From positions 1 through 42,018 of the forward strand of contig NZ_JADNRM010000001.1 in the NCBI RefSeq assembly GCF_021730445.1: a DNA stretch of 42,018 nt. Reading direction: 5' to 3'. This document shows, in pieces, positions 24,001 to 33,516 of this stretch (its first letter is position 1; each line of letters opens with the position of its first letter). Source of the stretch: Phocaeicola faecalis. Its GTDB lineage: Bacteria > Bacteroidota > Bacteroidia > Bacteroidales > Bacteroidaceae. Under the pieces are notes generated by a model. It made no database searches, was not told the origin of the DNA, and was given only the letters and a program-made list of their open reading frames with translations. A program made the translations under genes and the position numbers.

Positions 24001-25317
24001 ATGACTGAACAGATAACTAATATCCCCGACCGGGGAAATAAAAAAAGGATTGTCATTGTAGGTGGTGGCTTCGGTGGACTTAAAATAGCTCGTAAACTAA
24101 AAAGACAACCGTTTCAAGTCGTGCTGTTGGACAAGAACAATTACCATCTATTCCAGCCTCTTCTCTACCAAGTGGCAACAGCCGGAATAGAACCCAGTGC
24201 TATCTCGTTTCCTTTTCGAAAAATATTCAAAGGATATCCTGATTTCCATATCCGCATCTGTGAAGTAAATGAAGTACTTCCTGAGGAAAAGAGAATACAA
24301 ACATCTATTGGAACTTTGGACTATGACTATCTGATTATAGCTACCGGTTGCTATACTAACTACTTTGGCAATAACAATGTGGCACATAGTACCATGTCTC
24401 TCAAAACTACGGCTGAAGCACTTCACAATCGCAATCAGGTATTGGCAAGTTTTGAGAAAGCCCTTAATATCTCTGATCCCGAAAGGCGTAAGCAACTGAT
24501 GACATTTTCGATTGTTGGTGGTGGTGCCACTGGTATTGAACTGGCAGGTGCTCTTGCCGAAATGCGTAAGTTTATACTGCCTCATGATTACCCTGATTTA
24601 GACCTCAGTCTGATGCGTATAATTCTTATCGACGGCGCATCCCGCTTGCTCTCTGCCTTTTCTCCCGAATCTTCCGAAGAAGTAAGGAAATACCTCGTTG
24701 ATTTAGGAGTGGAAATATATTTGGGAGAACAAGTGAAAAGTTATGAGAACGGTGTTTTGGGACTGAGTAGCGGTACTTCATTAGCATCAGACAATGTATA
24801 TTGGGTAGCCGGTGTAAAGGCTAATAGTCTTCCCGGCCTTCCGGCAGGCAGCTATGGACCGGGTAACCGCTTGAAAGTTAATGTTTATAATCAGGTGAAT
24901 AGCTTTAAGGATATTTTTGCTATAGGTGATACGGCTCTGATGATTTCGGAAAAATACCCCAAAGGACACCCGCAGGTAGTGCAACCCGCCATCCAACAAG
25001 CAATGAACTTACTAAAGAATCTGAAGAATATGGAACAGTGTCGTCCACTGGTGCCTTTTGAATACAATGACAAAGGATCGATGGCAACTATCGGACGAAA
25101 TAAAGCTGTAGTGGAATTGCCAAGAATTCGTTTTGGGGGATTTCCGGCATGGGCCGTGTGGCTCTTTATCCATTTGATGAGTATTGTAGGAGTGAAAAAC
25201 AGACTTTTTATCTTTATAGATTGGATGTGGAGCTATTTCACTTATGATCCTTCATTGCGGCTTATTATTAAGCCCCACCCTTTGACAGAGGATGAAGAAA
25301 AGAGCGAAGTTGAGTGA
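24001..25317 (+). CDS. Type II NADH dehydrogenase (NDH-2), FAD-dependent
   Basis: 438 residues. The FAD-binding GGGFGG is at 21-26, followed by KNNYHLFQPLLYQVATAGIEPSAIS, the hallmark N-terminal block of NDH-2. The NADH-binding dinucleotide fold is VGGGATGIELAGALAEM (about 170-186). FAIGDTA and PQVVQPAIQQA follow; the latter matches the NDH-2 quinone-site region. The C-terminus (WAVWLFIHLMSIVG) is amphipathic or membrane-associated. It passes electrons from NADH to menaquinone without pumping protons. The palindrome directly before the start codon suggests specific control. Confidence 0.9.
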   Translation: MTEQITNIPDRGNKKRIVIVGGGFGGLKIARKLKRQPFQVVLLDKNNYHLFQPLLYQVATAGIEPSAISFPFRKIFKGYPDFHIRICEVNEVLPEEKRIQTSIGTLDYDYLIIATGCYTNYFGNNNVAHSTMSLKTTAEALHNRNQVLASFEKALNISDPERRKQLMTFSIVGGGATGIELAGALAEMRKFILPHDYPDLDLSLMRIILIDGASRLLSAFSPESSEEVRKYLVDLGVEIYLGEQVKSYENGVLGLSSGTSLASDNVYWVAGVKANSLPGLPAGSYGPGNRLKVNVYNQVNSFKDIFAIGDTALMISEKYPKGHPQVVQPAIQQAMNLLKNLKNMEQCRPLVPFEYNDKGSMATIGRNKAVVELPRIRFGGFPAWAVWLFIHLMSIVGVKNRLFIFIDWMWSYFTYDPSLRLIIKPHPLTEDEEKSEVE

Positions 25318-25376
25318 ATGACGTTAAATTAATGTAAAATGCTATTGTCTATTCCTATCTCATAGGCTCATTTTAC

Positions 25377-25384
25377 TACTTTTG
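25377..25384 (+). promoter_or_regulatory. Promoter -7 box for the acyl-CoA ligase gene
   Basis: TACTTTTG, exact match to TAnnTTTG. The predicted start near 25391 places the in-frame ATG at 25392 at or before the 5' end, so the next ATG (25419) is the better start. Confidence 0.5.
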
Positions 25385-25418
25385 CGCACACTTGCCTCTA
25401 AATTGTGCAAAAGTTATC

Positions 25419-27086
25419 ATGAAATTAGAACAAAGTTTTATCGCTCTTATAGAGCAAAGCATAAAGGCAAATTGGTATTTGAACGCTCTGACTGACTACA
25501 AAGGTGCTACGCTTCAATACCGGGATGTCGCCCGAAAGATAGAGAAGATTCACATTATGCTGGAGAATGCTGGCATCGTGCAAGGAGATAAAATAGCCAT
25601 TTGCGGACGTAATAGTGCCCATTGGACTGTTACTTTTCTTGCTGTTATGACGTATGGTGGTGTGGTAGTACCCATTTTACATGAATTCAAGCCCGATCAA
25701 GTGCATAATATCGTCAACCATTCAGAAGCGCGGCTTCTTTTTGCTGGTGACCAAGTGTGGGAAAATCTGAATGAAATGGTAATGCCCCATTTAGAAGGTA
25801 TCATTGAATTGAAGGATTTCGGTCTGGTAGTCTCTCGTTCGGAGAAGTTGACTTATGCCCGCGAACACCTTAACGAAATGTTCGGCCGCAAATTTCCATG
25901 CCGTTTCCGCCCCGAGAATGTGTCATACCGCAAAGAAACTTCGCCTGAAGAACTTTCAATAATCAATTATACATCTGGCACCACCGGATATTCCAAAGGA
26001 GTGATGCTCCCCTATCGCAGCATTCTTTCAAATGTATTGTATTGTACAGAAAAGATTGGAATCAAAGCAGGTGACAATGTCGTGTCCATGCTCCCATTGG
26101 GACACGTATTCGGCATGGTTTTTGATTTTCTTTACGGTTTCACTGTCGGTGCACATCTGTGGTTTCTTACTCGTATGCCGTCGCCCAAAATCATTGCAGA
26201 ATCTTTTGCTGAAATTCGTCCAAGGGTCATTTCATGCGTACCGTTGATTGTAGAGAAGATATTCAAGAAAAACATTTTGCCCAAGGTGGATAATAAATTA
26301 GGCAAGCTCTTGCTTCATGTCCCCATTATCAGTGACAAAATAAAAGAGCTGATACGCCAAAAGGCAATGGAGGTATTCGGTGGAAACTTTATAGAGATAA
26401 TCATTGGAGGAGCACCATTTAATGCAGAAGTCGAAGCATTTGTCCGCAGTATTAATTTTCCTTATACCATTGCATACGGCATGACAGAATGTGGCCCTAT
26501 TATCTGTCATAATCATTGGACGGAATTAAAACAGGCTTCTTGTGGTACGGTGGCAGCACGTATGGAGGCTAAAGTTTTATCTCCCAACCCGACAGAGGTG
26601 CCGGGTGAACTGGTTTGCCGAGGGGCTAATGTGATGTTAGGTTATTATAAGAATGAAGAAGCCACCGGTCAGGTGATTGATAAAGACGGTTGGCTGCATA
26701 CGGGAGACATGGCAGTGATTGATTCTGAAGGACACATTTATATCAAAGGTCGTTGTAAGAATCTGTTGCTCACAGCTTCCGGACAGAACATTTATCCTGA
26801 GGAGATAGAGTCAAGACTCAACAATATGCCATACGTATCGGAATCTTTGGTTATTTTACAGCAAGACAAATTAGTGGCATTGGTTTATCCTGATAATGAT
26901 GATGCTTTTGCACATGGGCTTAAACATGCCGACATCGAAAGAGCCATGGAGGAGAACCGCATTGAATTAAACAAGCAACTGCCTGTTTACTCACAAATTG
27001 CGCGTTGTAAGCTCTATCCGGAGGAATTTGAAAAAACAGCGAAAAAAAGTATTAAAAGATTCTTGTATCAGGATATCAAAGAATAG
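25419..27086 (+). CDS. AMP-binding acyl-CoA ligase (long-chain fatty acid type)
   Basis: 555 residues from MKLEQSFIALIEQSIKANWY. It has the adenylate-forming domains in order: P-loop YTSGTTGYSKGVMLP (about 188-202), the aromatic substrate-pocket region, AYGMTECGPI, GWLHTGDMA with the ribose-binding Asp, the hinge GRCKNLLLTASGQNIYPEEIE, and a C-terminal Lys in EKTAKKSIKRFLY. It should activate a carboxylic acid, probably a fatty acid, to acyl-AMP and then acyl-CoA, or possibly transfer to another thiol. It is shorter than E. coli FadD-like enzymes at the N-terminus but normal for Bacteroidetes. A promoter box at 25377 indicates its own transcript. Substrate not determinable. Confidence 0.9.
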   Translation: MKLEQSFIALIEQSIKANWYLNALTDYKGATLQYRDVARKIEKIHIMLENAGIVQGDKIAICGRNSAHWTVTFLAVMTYGGVVVPILHEFKPDQVHNIVNHSEARLLFAGDQVWENLNEMVMPHLEGIIELKDFGLVVSRSEKLTYAREHLNEMFGRKFPCRFRPENVSYRKETSPEELSIINYTSGTTGYSKGVMLPYRSILSNVLYCTEKIGIKAGDNVVSMLPLGHVFGMVFDFLYGFTVGAHLWFLTRMPSPKIIAESFAEIRPRVISCVPLIVEKIFKKNILPKVDNKLGKLLLHVPIISDKIKELIRQKAMEVFGGNFIEIIIGGAPFNAEVEAFVRSINFPYTIAYGMTECGPIICHNHWTELKQASCGTVAARMEAKVLSPNPTEVPGELVCRGANVMLGYYKNEEATGQVIDKDGWLHTGDMAVIDSEGHIYIKGRCKNLLLTASGQNIYPEEIESRLNNMPYVSESLVILQQDKLVALVYPDNDDAFAHGLKHADIERAMEENRIELNKQLPVYSQIARCKLYPEEFEKTAKKSIKRFLYQDIKE

Positions 27087-27165
27087 TTTTTCTTTCATTT
27101 TCCTTATCCGATAGAATGGGGAATATTTTCATTAGGAAGTATACGGAATTAAATGGCGGAAGAAA

Positions 27166-27196
27166 TTGCATACTTCACTGCTTTATATTTTCTTTG
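27166..27196 (+). promoter_or_regulatory. Promoter for the AddAB-like operon
   Basis: TTG at 27166-27168, 20 bp, then TTTCTTTG (27189-27196), one mismatch from TAnnTTTG. It predicts a short leader of about 14 nt and argues that translation begins at 27217, not at an in-frame TTG inside the promoter. Confidence 0.55.
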
Positions 27197-27216
27197 CAGC
27201 AACTAAAAAAAGCAAT

Positions 27217-30200
27217 ATGAAGAATTCCCCTGAATTATTGGTCTATAAAGCCTCTGCAGGTTCGGGTAAAACCTTTACACTGGCAGTGGAATATATAAAA
27301 TTATTAATACTGAATCCTCGGGCTTACCGTAATATCTTGGCAGTAACCTTCACGAATAAAGCTACTACTGAGATGAAAGAACGCATTCTGAGTCAACTGT
27401 ATGGAATCTGGATAAATGATAAAAACTCCAGAGCTTATTTGGAAAAGATAACGGAAGAACTCGGTATGCCTGAAGAGCAGATTTGCACAGCAGCTGCTAA
27501 AGCTCTTCATCTGATGATACACGATTATAGCCGCTTTAGGGTAGAGACCATCGATTCATTCTTTCAATCGGTAATGCGCAATCTGGCACGCGAATTGGAG
27601 CTGGGGGCCAACCTGACTATTGAATTGAACAATATGGAGATATTGAGTGATGCGGTGGACTCGATGATTGAAAAGCTCAACCGTCAATCTCCTGTCCTTT
27701 ATTGGCTATTGGAGTATATCGAGGAGCGCATTGCTGACGATAAACGTTGGAATGTATCAGGAGAAATCAAGAACTTCGGACGGAATATCTTTGATGAAGG
27801 ATATATAGAAAAAGGTGACGGACTGCGCCGGAAGTTGCAAGACAAGGACTGTATCAAAAACTATCGCCGTACGCTGCAGGCAATCGAAACGGAAGCACTG
27901 GAACAGATGAAAGGTTTTGCCGACCAGTTTTTTGGGATATTGGAAAGTAATGGTCTGACTATAGACAGTCTGGCCAATAAAAGTAAAGGAATATCCGGCT
28001 ATTTTAGCAAATTGCAGATGGGAAAGTTGGACGATAGTCTTCGCAATGCGACGGTGGAGAAACATCTTGCCTCTCCTGAAAACTGGTCTTCAAAAAGCTC
28101 GCCTAGCCGTAATGCTATTACCGAGCTGGCAGCTGCGGAACTTATCCCCTTATTGCAGACGGCGGAAGAGTTCCGAAGTAAGAATAATATGTTGGTCAAC
28201 TCCTGCCAGCTTTCTCTACGCTATGTGAACAATGTACGATTATTGACAAATATCGATGAGGAAGTGCGCCGTTTGAATTACGAGAACAATCGCTTTCTGC
28301 TTTCGGATACCAATGCGTTACTCCATAATCTGGTACACGACGGTGACTCTTCTTTTGTGTTCGAAAAGATAGGAACTACGATTCGTAATGTAATGATTGA
28401 TGAGTTTCAGGATACATCCCGAATGCAATGGGATAATTTTCGTTTATTACTGTTGGAAGGACTTTCGCAAGGAGAAAACAGCTTGATTGTAGGAGATGTG
28501 AAGCAATCTATTTACCGTTGGCGTAATGGAGATTGGGGTATCTTGAAAGGACTAAAAGACCATATTGAGGCATTTCCCATCAATGTGAAGACATTGACTA
28601 CCAATCACCGGAGTGCAGGAAACATTATTGAATTCAACAATAAGGTATTTACTGCTGCCTGCCACACTTTGAACGATATTTATAAATCTGAACAAGGAGA
28701 AGAGTGTGAAGATTTGAAAGAAGCATATATTGATGTGTGCCAGGAAAAAGATAAAGACCCGGAGGGGGGATATGTCAAAGTAACTTTCCTGACGGAAAAA
28801 GAAGATGTAACTTATGCTGAGGATACTTTACAGCAGTTAGCAAATGAGGCTCAACGATTGGTGGCAACAGGTGTACGACTGAAGGATATCGCCATTTTGG
28901 TGCGAAAGAATAAAACCATTCCGTTGGTGGCCGATTATTTTGATAAGAACACACCTTACAAGATTGTATCGGATGAAGCTTTCCAGTTGAATGCGTCATT
29001 AGCCATCTGCATGATAATAGATGGGTTACGTTATCTGTCCGACCCTGAAAACCGCATTGCAAAAGCACAACTTGCTGCAGCTTATCAAAATGAAATACTG
29101 AAGAACAACATAGATTTGAACACGCTGTTGCTAAATGATATAGATGAGTATTTACCGATTTCCTTCATCAAGCAGCAGGAGAAATTGAGATTAATGCCAT
29201 TGTATGAACTGATGGAAAAGTTGTTCGGTCTGTTTGAAATGTCACGCATCAAGCAACAAGATGCCTATCTTTGTGCATTCTTTGATGCCGTTGTGGAATA
29301 TTTACAGAATAATTCTTCGGAGATGTCCGCCTTTATCACTTTCTGGGAGGAGACACTCTTTCAAAAAACGATACCTTCAGGCGAAGTGGAAGGTATTCGG
29401 ATTATTTCCATTCATAAGTCGAAGGGGTTGGAATATCACACAGTACTTCTCCCCTTCTGTGACTGGAACATGGAAAAGGAGCGCAGCTTGACGCACCTGA
29501 TGTGGTGTGCACCCAAAGCGGTACCGTTTAACGAGCTCGATATCGTTCCTGTCAATTACTCCACAGCCATGCAGCAGTCTATTTACAGGGAAGAGTATTT
29601 GAATGAGCGATTGCAGTTGTGGGTGGATAATCTGAATTTGCTTTATGTAGCGTTTACCCGTGCCAAGAAGAATCTTATTGTTTGGGGTAGAGACGGATTG
29701 AAAGGTACTGTTTCGGAACTGCTGCAACAAGCTATGGAGCAGATGGATGTTCCGCAACAAGAACATGACAGTATCCATCAGGAAGAATCTGAAGGCGATG
29801 CCAACACTGATACTCCCGATAATGTTGTGTATGAAATGGGTGCGCTCTGTTTATCAGAAGCAAGGAGAGCGGATGACATCACCAAAAATAAGTTACTGGT
29901 AAACCCTGAGAAGATTTCCCTCCATTTGGAATCGTTGGAGAGTAACATTGAGTTTAAACAGTCCAATCGTTCTGCCGAGTTTATCCGCGGAGAAGAAGAA
30001 ACCGGAGAGAAATATATTCGGCAGGGACAGTTACTGCATAATCTGTTTTCAGTGATTCGTACACAGGATGATATTCCCTCTGCCATCGAGCGGCTTCGTT
30101 TTGAAGGAATCATCGAGTCGGCTGAGCAAGAGAAGCAAATCAAGAAATTGACCGAATGGGCTTTGAATCATCCGCTAGTGAAAGAGTGGTATTCGGGCCA

Positions 30201-30447
30201 TTGGGAACTTTATAATGAATGTGCTATTATATATAAGGAGAATGGCGAATTGCAGATGCGTCGTCCCGACCGTGTGATGATGAAAGACGGCAAGGTGGTA
30301 GTAGTGGATTTTAAGTTCGGAAAAAAGCGCACCGATTATCATAAGCAGGTACGCGACTATATGAGCTTGTTGTCTGATATGGGATATGAGAATATTCGTG
30401 GATATCTGTGGTATGTATTTGAAAATGAATTAGTGGAGGTAAAATAA
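27217..30447 (+). CDS. AddA-like UvrD-type helicase-nuclease
   Basis: 1076 residues from MKNSPELLVYKASAGSGKTF. SF1A helicase motifs occur in order: Walker A ASAGSGKT (12-19), VTFTNKAT (Ia), VMIDEFQDTSRMQWDNF (II), VGDVKQSIYRWRNGD (III), TTNHRS (IV), ISIHKSKGLEYHTVLLPF (V) and YVAFTRAKKNLI (VI). The C-terminus has a RecB-type PD-(D/E)XK nuclease, RRPDRVMMKDGKVVVVDFKFGK, with the Asp and the DFK lysine present. It is the helicase-nuclease subunit of an AddAB-type enzyme that resects double-strand breaks. The partner gene starts 2 bp after its stop codon. Confidence 0.92.
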   Translation: MKNSPELLVYKASAGSGKTFTLAVEYIKLLILNPRAYRNILAVTFTNKATTEMKERILSQLYGIWINDKNSRAYLEKITEELGMPEEQICTAAAKALHLMIHDYSRFRVETIDSFFQSVMRNLARELELGANLTIELNNMEILSDAVDSMIEKLNRQSPVLYWLLEYIEERIADDKRWNVSGEIKNFGRNIFDEGYIEKGDGLRRKLQDKDCIKNYRRTLQAIETEALEQMKGFADQFFGILESNGLTIDSLANKSKGISGYFSKLQMGKLDDSLRNATVEKHLASPENWSSKSSPSRNAITELAAAELIPLLQTAEEFRSKNNMLVNSCQLSLRYVNNVRLLTNIDEEVRRLNYENNRFLLSDTNALLHNLVHDGDSSFVFEKIGTTIRNVMIDEFQDTSRMQWDNFRLLLLEGLSQGENSLIVGDVKQSIYRWRNGDWGILKGLKDHIEAFPINVKTLTTNHRSAGNIIEFNNKVFTAACHTLNDIYKSEQGEECEDLKEAYIDVCQEKDKDPEGGYVKVTFLTEKEDVTYAEDTLQQLANEAQRLVATGVRLKDIAILVRKNKTIPLVADYFDKNTPYKIVSDEAFQLNASLAICMIIDGLRYLSDPENRIAKAQLAAAYQNEILKNNIDLNTLLLNDIDEYLPISFIKQQEKLRLMPLYELMEKLFGLFEMSRIKQQDAYLCAFFDAVVEYLQNNSSEMSAFITFWEETLFQKTIPSGEVEGIRIISIHKSKGLEYHTVLLPFCDWNMEKERSLTHLMWCAPKAVPFNELDIVPVNYSTAMQQSIYREEYLNERLQLWVDNLNLLYVAFTRAKKNLIVWGRDGLKGTVSELLQQAMEQMDVPQQEHDSIHQEESEGDANTDTPDNVVYEMGALCLSEARRADDITKNKLLVNPEKISLHLESLESNIEFKQSNRSAEFIRGEEETGEKYIRQGQLLHNLFSVIRTQDDIPSAIERLRFEGIIESAEQEKQIKKLTEWALNHPLVKEWYSGHWELYNECAIIYKENGELQMRRPDRVMMKDGKVVVVDFKFGKKRTDYHKQVRDYMSLLSDMGYENIRGYLWYVFENELVEVK

Positions 30448-30449
30448 TC

Positions 30450-33320
30450 ATGGAAAGCTTTTTAAAACTCGTAGCAACAGACTTATATAATCGTACTCAA
30501 GGTGACTTGGCGCATACTGCTGTGGTGTTCCCTAACAAACGTGCCGGCTTGTTTTTTAATGAACATTTGGCGGAACAGTCAGACGCACCAATTTGGTCAC
30601 CGGCTTATGTGAGTATTAGTGAACTTTTCCGTAGCCTTTCTACATGGGAAGTGGGAGATCCGGTCAAGTTGGTGTGCGAACTCTATAAAGTATTCCTTCA
30701 CGAAACTCAGAGCAAAGAAACTTTGGATGATTTCTATTTTTGGGGGGAGATGCTTATCAGTGATTTTGATGATGCTGATAAGAATATGGTGGACACTGAT
30801 AATTTGTTCACTAACCTGCAAGACCTGAAAAACATCATGGATGATTATACCTTTCTCAACGATGAACAGGAAGAAGCTATCCAACAGTTTTTTCAGAATT
30901 TTTCTATTGAGCGCCGTACGGTATTGAAGGAACGGTTTATCTCCATGTGGGATGCTTTGGGGAATATTTACAAAGGATTTCGTGAAGTGCTTTCATCTCA
31001 GGGAGTTGCATACGAAGGGATGCTTTACCGCCATGTAATAGAGCATCTGGATGTAGAGGCATTGCCTTATGAAAGATATGTATTCATAGGCTTCAATGTA
31101 CTGAATAAAGTAGAGCAGACCTTGTTTAAGAAGTTGCAGGAAGCGGGTAAAGCCATTTTTTATTGGGACTATGATGAGTTTTATATGAACTCCCATCCTC
31201 ATGGGAATCCTGACGAACCACATCCTCATGAAGCCGGAGAATTCATTCGCCGCAATTTGCGTGATTTTCCTTCTCCCCTGCCCGCTGAGTTATTCAACAC
31301 GCTGGTCCGGCCCAAAGAAATCCGTTATATTGCCGCACCTACCGAAAATGCACAAGCCCGTTATCTTCCGACATGGATACGTGAAAACCTGACAAGGCAA
31401 GAGAAAGAAACTGCTGTTGTCCTTTGTAACGAAGCGTTACTCCAACCTGTGTTACATTCGTTGCCTGATGAAGTGAAGCATGTCAATATCACGATGGGAT
31501 TTCCTTTATCGCAAACCCCTGTATATAGCTTTCTTACATCATTGCTGGAGTTGCATACTCACGGATATAACCGGCATAGCGGGCGTTATACATACTTGGC
31601 GGTTGTTACTCTGCTGAAACACCCTTATACACGCCAATTGAGTTCCAATTCTGAACTGTTGGAAAAAGAACTGACCAAGCATAATCGTTTTTATCCGTTA
31701 CCCAGTGAATTGCAGAAGGATGAATTTCTTACTCAATTATTTGCTCCGCTATCCGGCAGTAACCTAAGTTTGTGTCTCCGTATATCTGAAATATTGCAGC
31801 AAATAGCCAGCATTTATCAGAATAAAACAGGAGAAGATCTTTATCGTGAGTCACTTTTTAAAGCATATACCACAATCAGCAGATTCCGTACTCTGATAGA
31901 AGAAGGAGAACTGACGGTTCAGCCGGAGACATTACGGCGTTTGTTGGTTAAAGTATTGTCGGCTACCAATATACCTTTTCATGGAGAGCCGGCCATCGGA
32001 ATGCAAGTAATGGGAGTACTCGAAACACGTAACTTGGATTTTCGCCATTTGGTCATGTTATCGGTTAACGAAGGTCAGCTACCCAAATCGGGAGGAGATT
32101 CTTCTTTTATCCCTTATAATTTACGTAAAGCTTTTGGCATGACTACCATTGAGCACAAGATAGCCGTTTATGCTTACTATTTCTATCGGCTTCTGCAACG
32201 TGCCGAAAAAGTTACTTTGTTATACAATACCAGTTCCGATGGACTCAATCGTGGAGAATGGAGCCGTTTTATGTTACAATTCCTGATTGAATGGCCTCAC
32301 CCCATTATACGCCAATATTTGGAAACAGGACAATCACCGCAAGGTACACTTTCCATTACCATTCCCAAAACACCGGAAGTAATGAGAAAAATGCAAAGCG
32401 TGTTTGATGTCCGTGTTAACAAAAAGGCCAAATTCTCTCCTTCGGCACTTAATTATTATTTGGATTGTCCGCTGAAATTCTATTATATTTATGTAGCAGG
32501 CCTTTCAGCTCCCGAGCAAGTCAGTGCAGAAATAGACTCTGCCACTTTCGGAAGTATTTTCCATTTGGCAGCCGAGAATATTTATAAGGATTTGACGGCA
32601 CATAACAATGTTATTAATAAAGAGACATTGGAGGCGCTTCTTCATAATGAGGTAAAACTGCAGGATTATGTAGATGCTGCTTTTAAAGAACTGTTCTTTA
32701 ATGTACCCCAAAATGAAAAGCCTGAATACAATGGTGTACAGTTAATAAATTCTGCTGTTATCACAAGGTATTTGAAACAATTGCTGGAAAATGATTTGTG
32801 CTATACGCCCTTCACTTTCGTGGGTTCCGAGCAACCAGTGCAGGAGGATGTCGAAATTAGGACTCCGAAAGGTATTATAAAATCGCGTATTGGAGGTATT
32901 ATCGACCGTTTGGACAGTAAAAACGGTACATTGCGAATTGTAGACTACAAAACCGGTGGTGATGCGGACACTCCTCCTAATGTGAAATCTCTCTTCACAC
33001 CAGACAAAAAGCGCTCCAATTATGTGTTCCAAACATTTCTTTATGCTGCTATTATGTGTCGAAAACAGCCATTAAAGGTTGCTCCTTCCCTGCTTTATAT
33101 TCATCGGGCGGCAACAGAAACTTATTCTCCGGTCATCCAAATGGGAGAACCTAGGAAACCAAAAGAACCTGTGGAGGATTTCAGCATATATGAAACAGAG
33201 TTCAGAGAGCGATTGCAGGTGCTGCTGGAGGATATATTTAATCCGGAAATACCTTTTACTCAAACGGAGGTCGTAGAAAAATGCACTTATTGTGATTTTA
33301 AGGCATTGTGCAAACGATAA
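30450..33320 (+). CDS. AddB-like PD-(D/E)XK nuclease with iron-sulfur cluster motif
   Basis: 956 residues. The nuclease domain is C-terminal: IGGIIDRLD (about 810) and IVDYKTGGD supply the acidic and Lys active-site residues. A cysteine in LDCPLKFYYIY plus Cys945, Cys948 and Cys954 (C-x2-C-x5-C at the extreme C-terminus) reproduce the four-cysteine 4Fe-4S pattern of AddB. There is no Walker A motif at the N-terminus, where VVFPNKRAGLFFNEHLA stands instead, so unlike Bacillus AddB it probably does not bind ATP. The 2-bp gap to the AddA-like gene shows tight coupling. Residues 260-330 and 520-560 keep the inactive-helicase-like framework. Downstream lies repeat copy B. Confidence 0.88.
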   Translation: MESFLKLVATDLYNRTQGDLAHTAVVFPNKRAGLFFNEHLAEQSDAPIWSPAYVSISELFRSLSTWEVGDPVKLVCELYKVFLHETQSKETLDDFYFWGEMLISDFDDADKNMVDTDNLFTNLQDLKNIMDDYTFLNDEQEEAIQQFFQNFSIERRTVLKERFISMWDALGNIYKGFREVLSSQGVAYEGMLYRHVIEHLDVEALPYERYVFIGFNVLNKVEQTLFKKLQEAGKAIFYWDYDEFYMNSHPHGNPDEPHPHEAGEFIRRNLRDFPSPLPAELFNTLVRPKEIRYIAAPTENAQARYLPTWIRENLTRQEKETAVVLCNEALLQPVLHSLPDEVKHVNITMGFPLSQTPVYSFLTSLLELHTHGYNRHSGRYTYLAVVTLLKHPYTRQLSSNSELLEKELTKHNRFYPLPSELQKDEFLTQLFAPLSGSNLSLCLRISEILQQIASIYQNKTGEDLYRESLFKAYTTISRFRTLIEEGELTVQPETLRRLLVKVLSATNIPFHGEPAIGMQVMGVLETRNLDFRHLVMLSVNEGQLPKSGGDSSFIPYNLRKAFGMTTIEHKIAVYAYYFYRLLQRAEKVTLLYNTSSDGLNRGEWSRFMLQFLIEWPHPIIRQYLETGQSPQGTLSITIPKTPEVMRKMQSVFDVRVNKKAKFSPSALNYYLDCPLKFYYIYVAGLSAPEQVSAEIDSATFGSIFHLAAENIYKDLTAHNNVINKETLEALLHNEVKLQDYVDAAFKELFFNVPQNEKPEYNGVQLINSAVITRYLKQLLENDLCYTPFTFVGSEQPVQEDVEIRTPKGIIKSRIGGIIDRLDSKNGTLRIVDYKTGGDADTPPNVKSLFTPDKKRSNYVFQTFLYAAIMCRKQPLKVAPSLLYIHRAATETYSPVIQMGEPRKPKEPVEDFSIYETEFRERLQVLLEDIFNPEIPFTQTEVVEKCTYCDFKALCKR

Positions 33321-33342
33321 TATTAGTGATGATTGTTGGTTT

Positions 33343-33482
33343 GGGGTCAAAACATGGATAATGCTCTCGTTTAGTTTGTAGGGGCGAGGTTCGCTCGCCC
33401 GAAAACAGTTTGCTTTGTGTCTTCGGGCAGGCAAACCCTGCCCCTACAGCTGACGATTGGATAGGCCATTTTGTTTTGACAC
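33343..33482. repeat. Dispersed double-hairpin repeat, copy B; possible terminator
   Basis: The core 33377-33448 matches copy A (170-241) with three substitutions, all outside the two 7-bp stems (GGGCGAG/CTCGCCC and GGGCAGG/CCTGCCC). The ends are GGTCAAAACATGG on the left and GTTTTGACACA on the right, an imperfect terminal inverted repeat. It fills the 196-bp gap between the convergent AddB-like and sulfatase genes and probably also ends their transcripts. Confidence 0.7.
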
Positions 33483-33516
33483 ATTCCCAAACTTGAGATT
33501 AGTATATCCGACCTGA

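Noticed and set aside
27166..27216. Upstream in-frame TTG start for the AddA-like protein
   Set aside because: This TTG is the probable -33 element; the Walker A region is correctly placed from the ATG at 27217.
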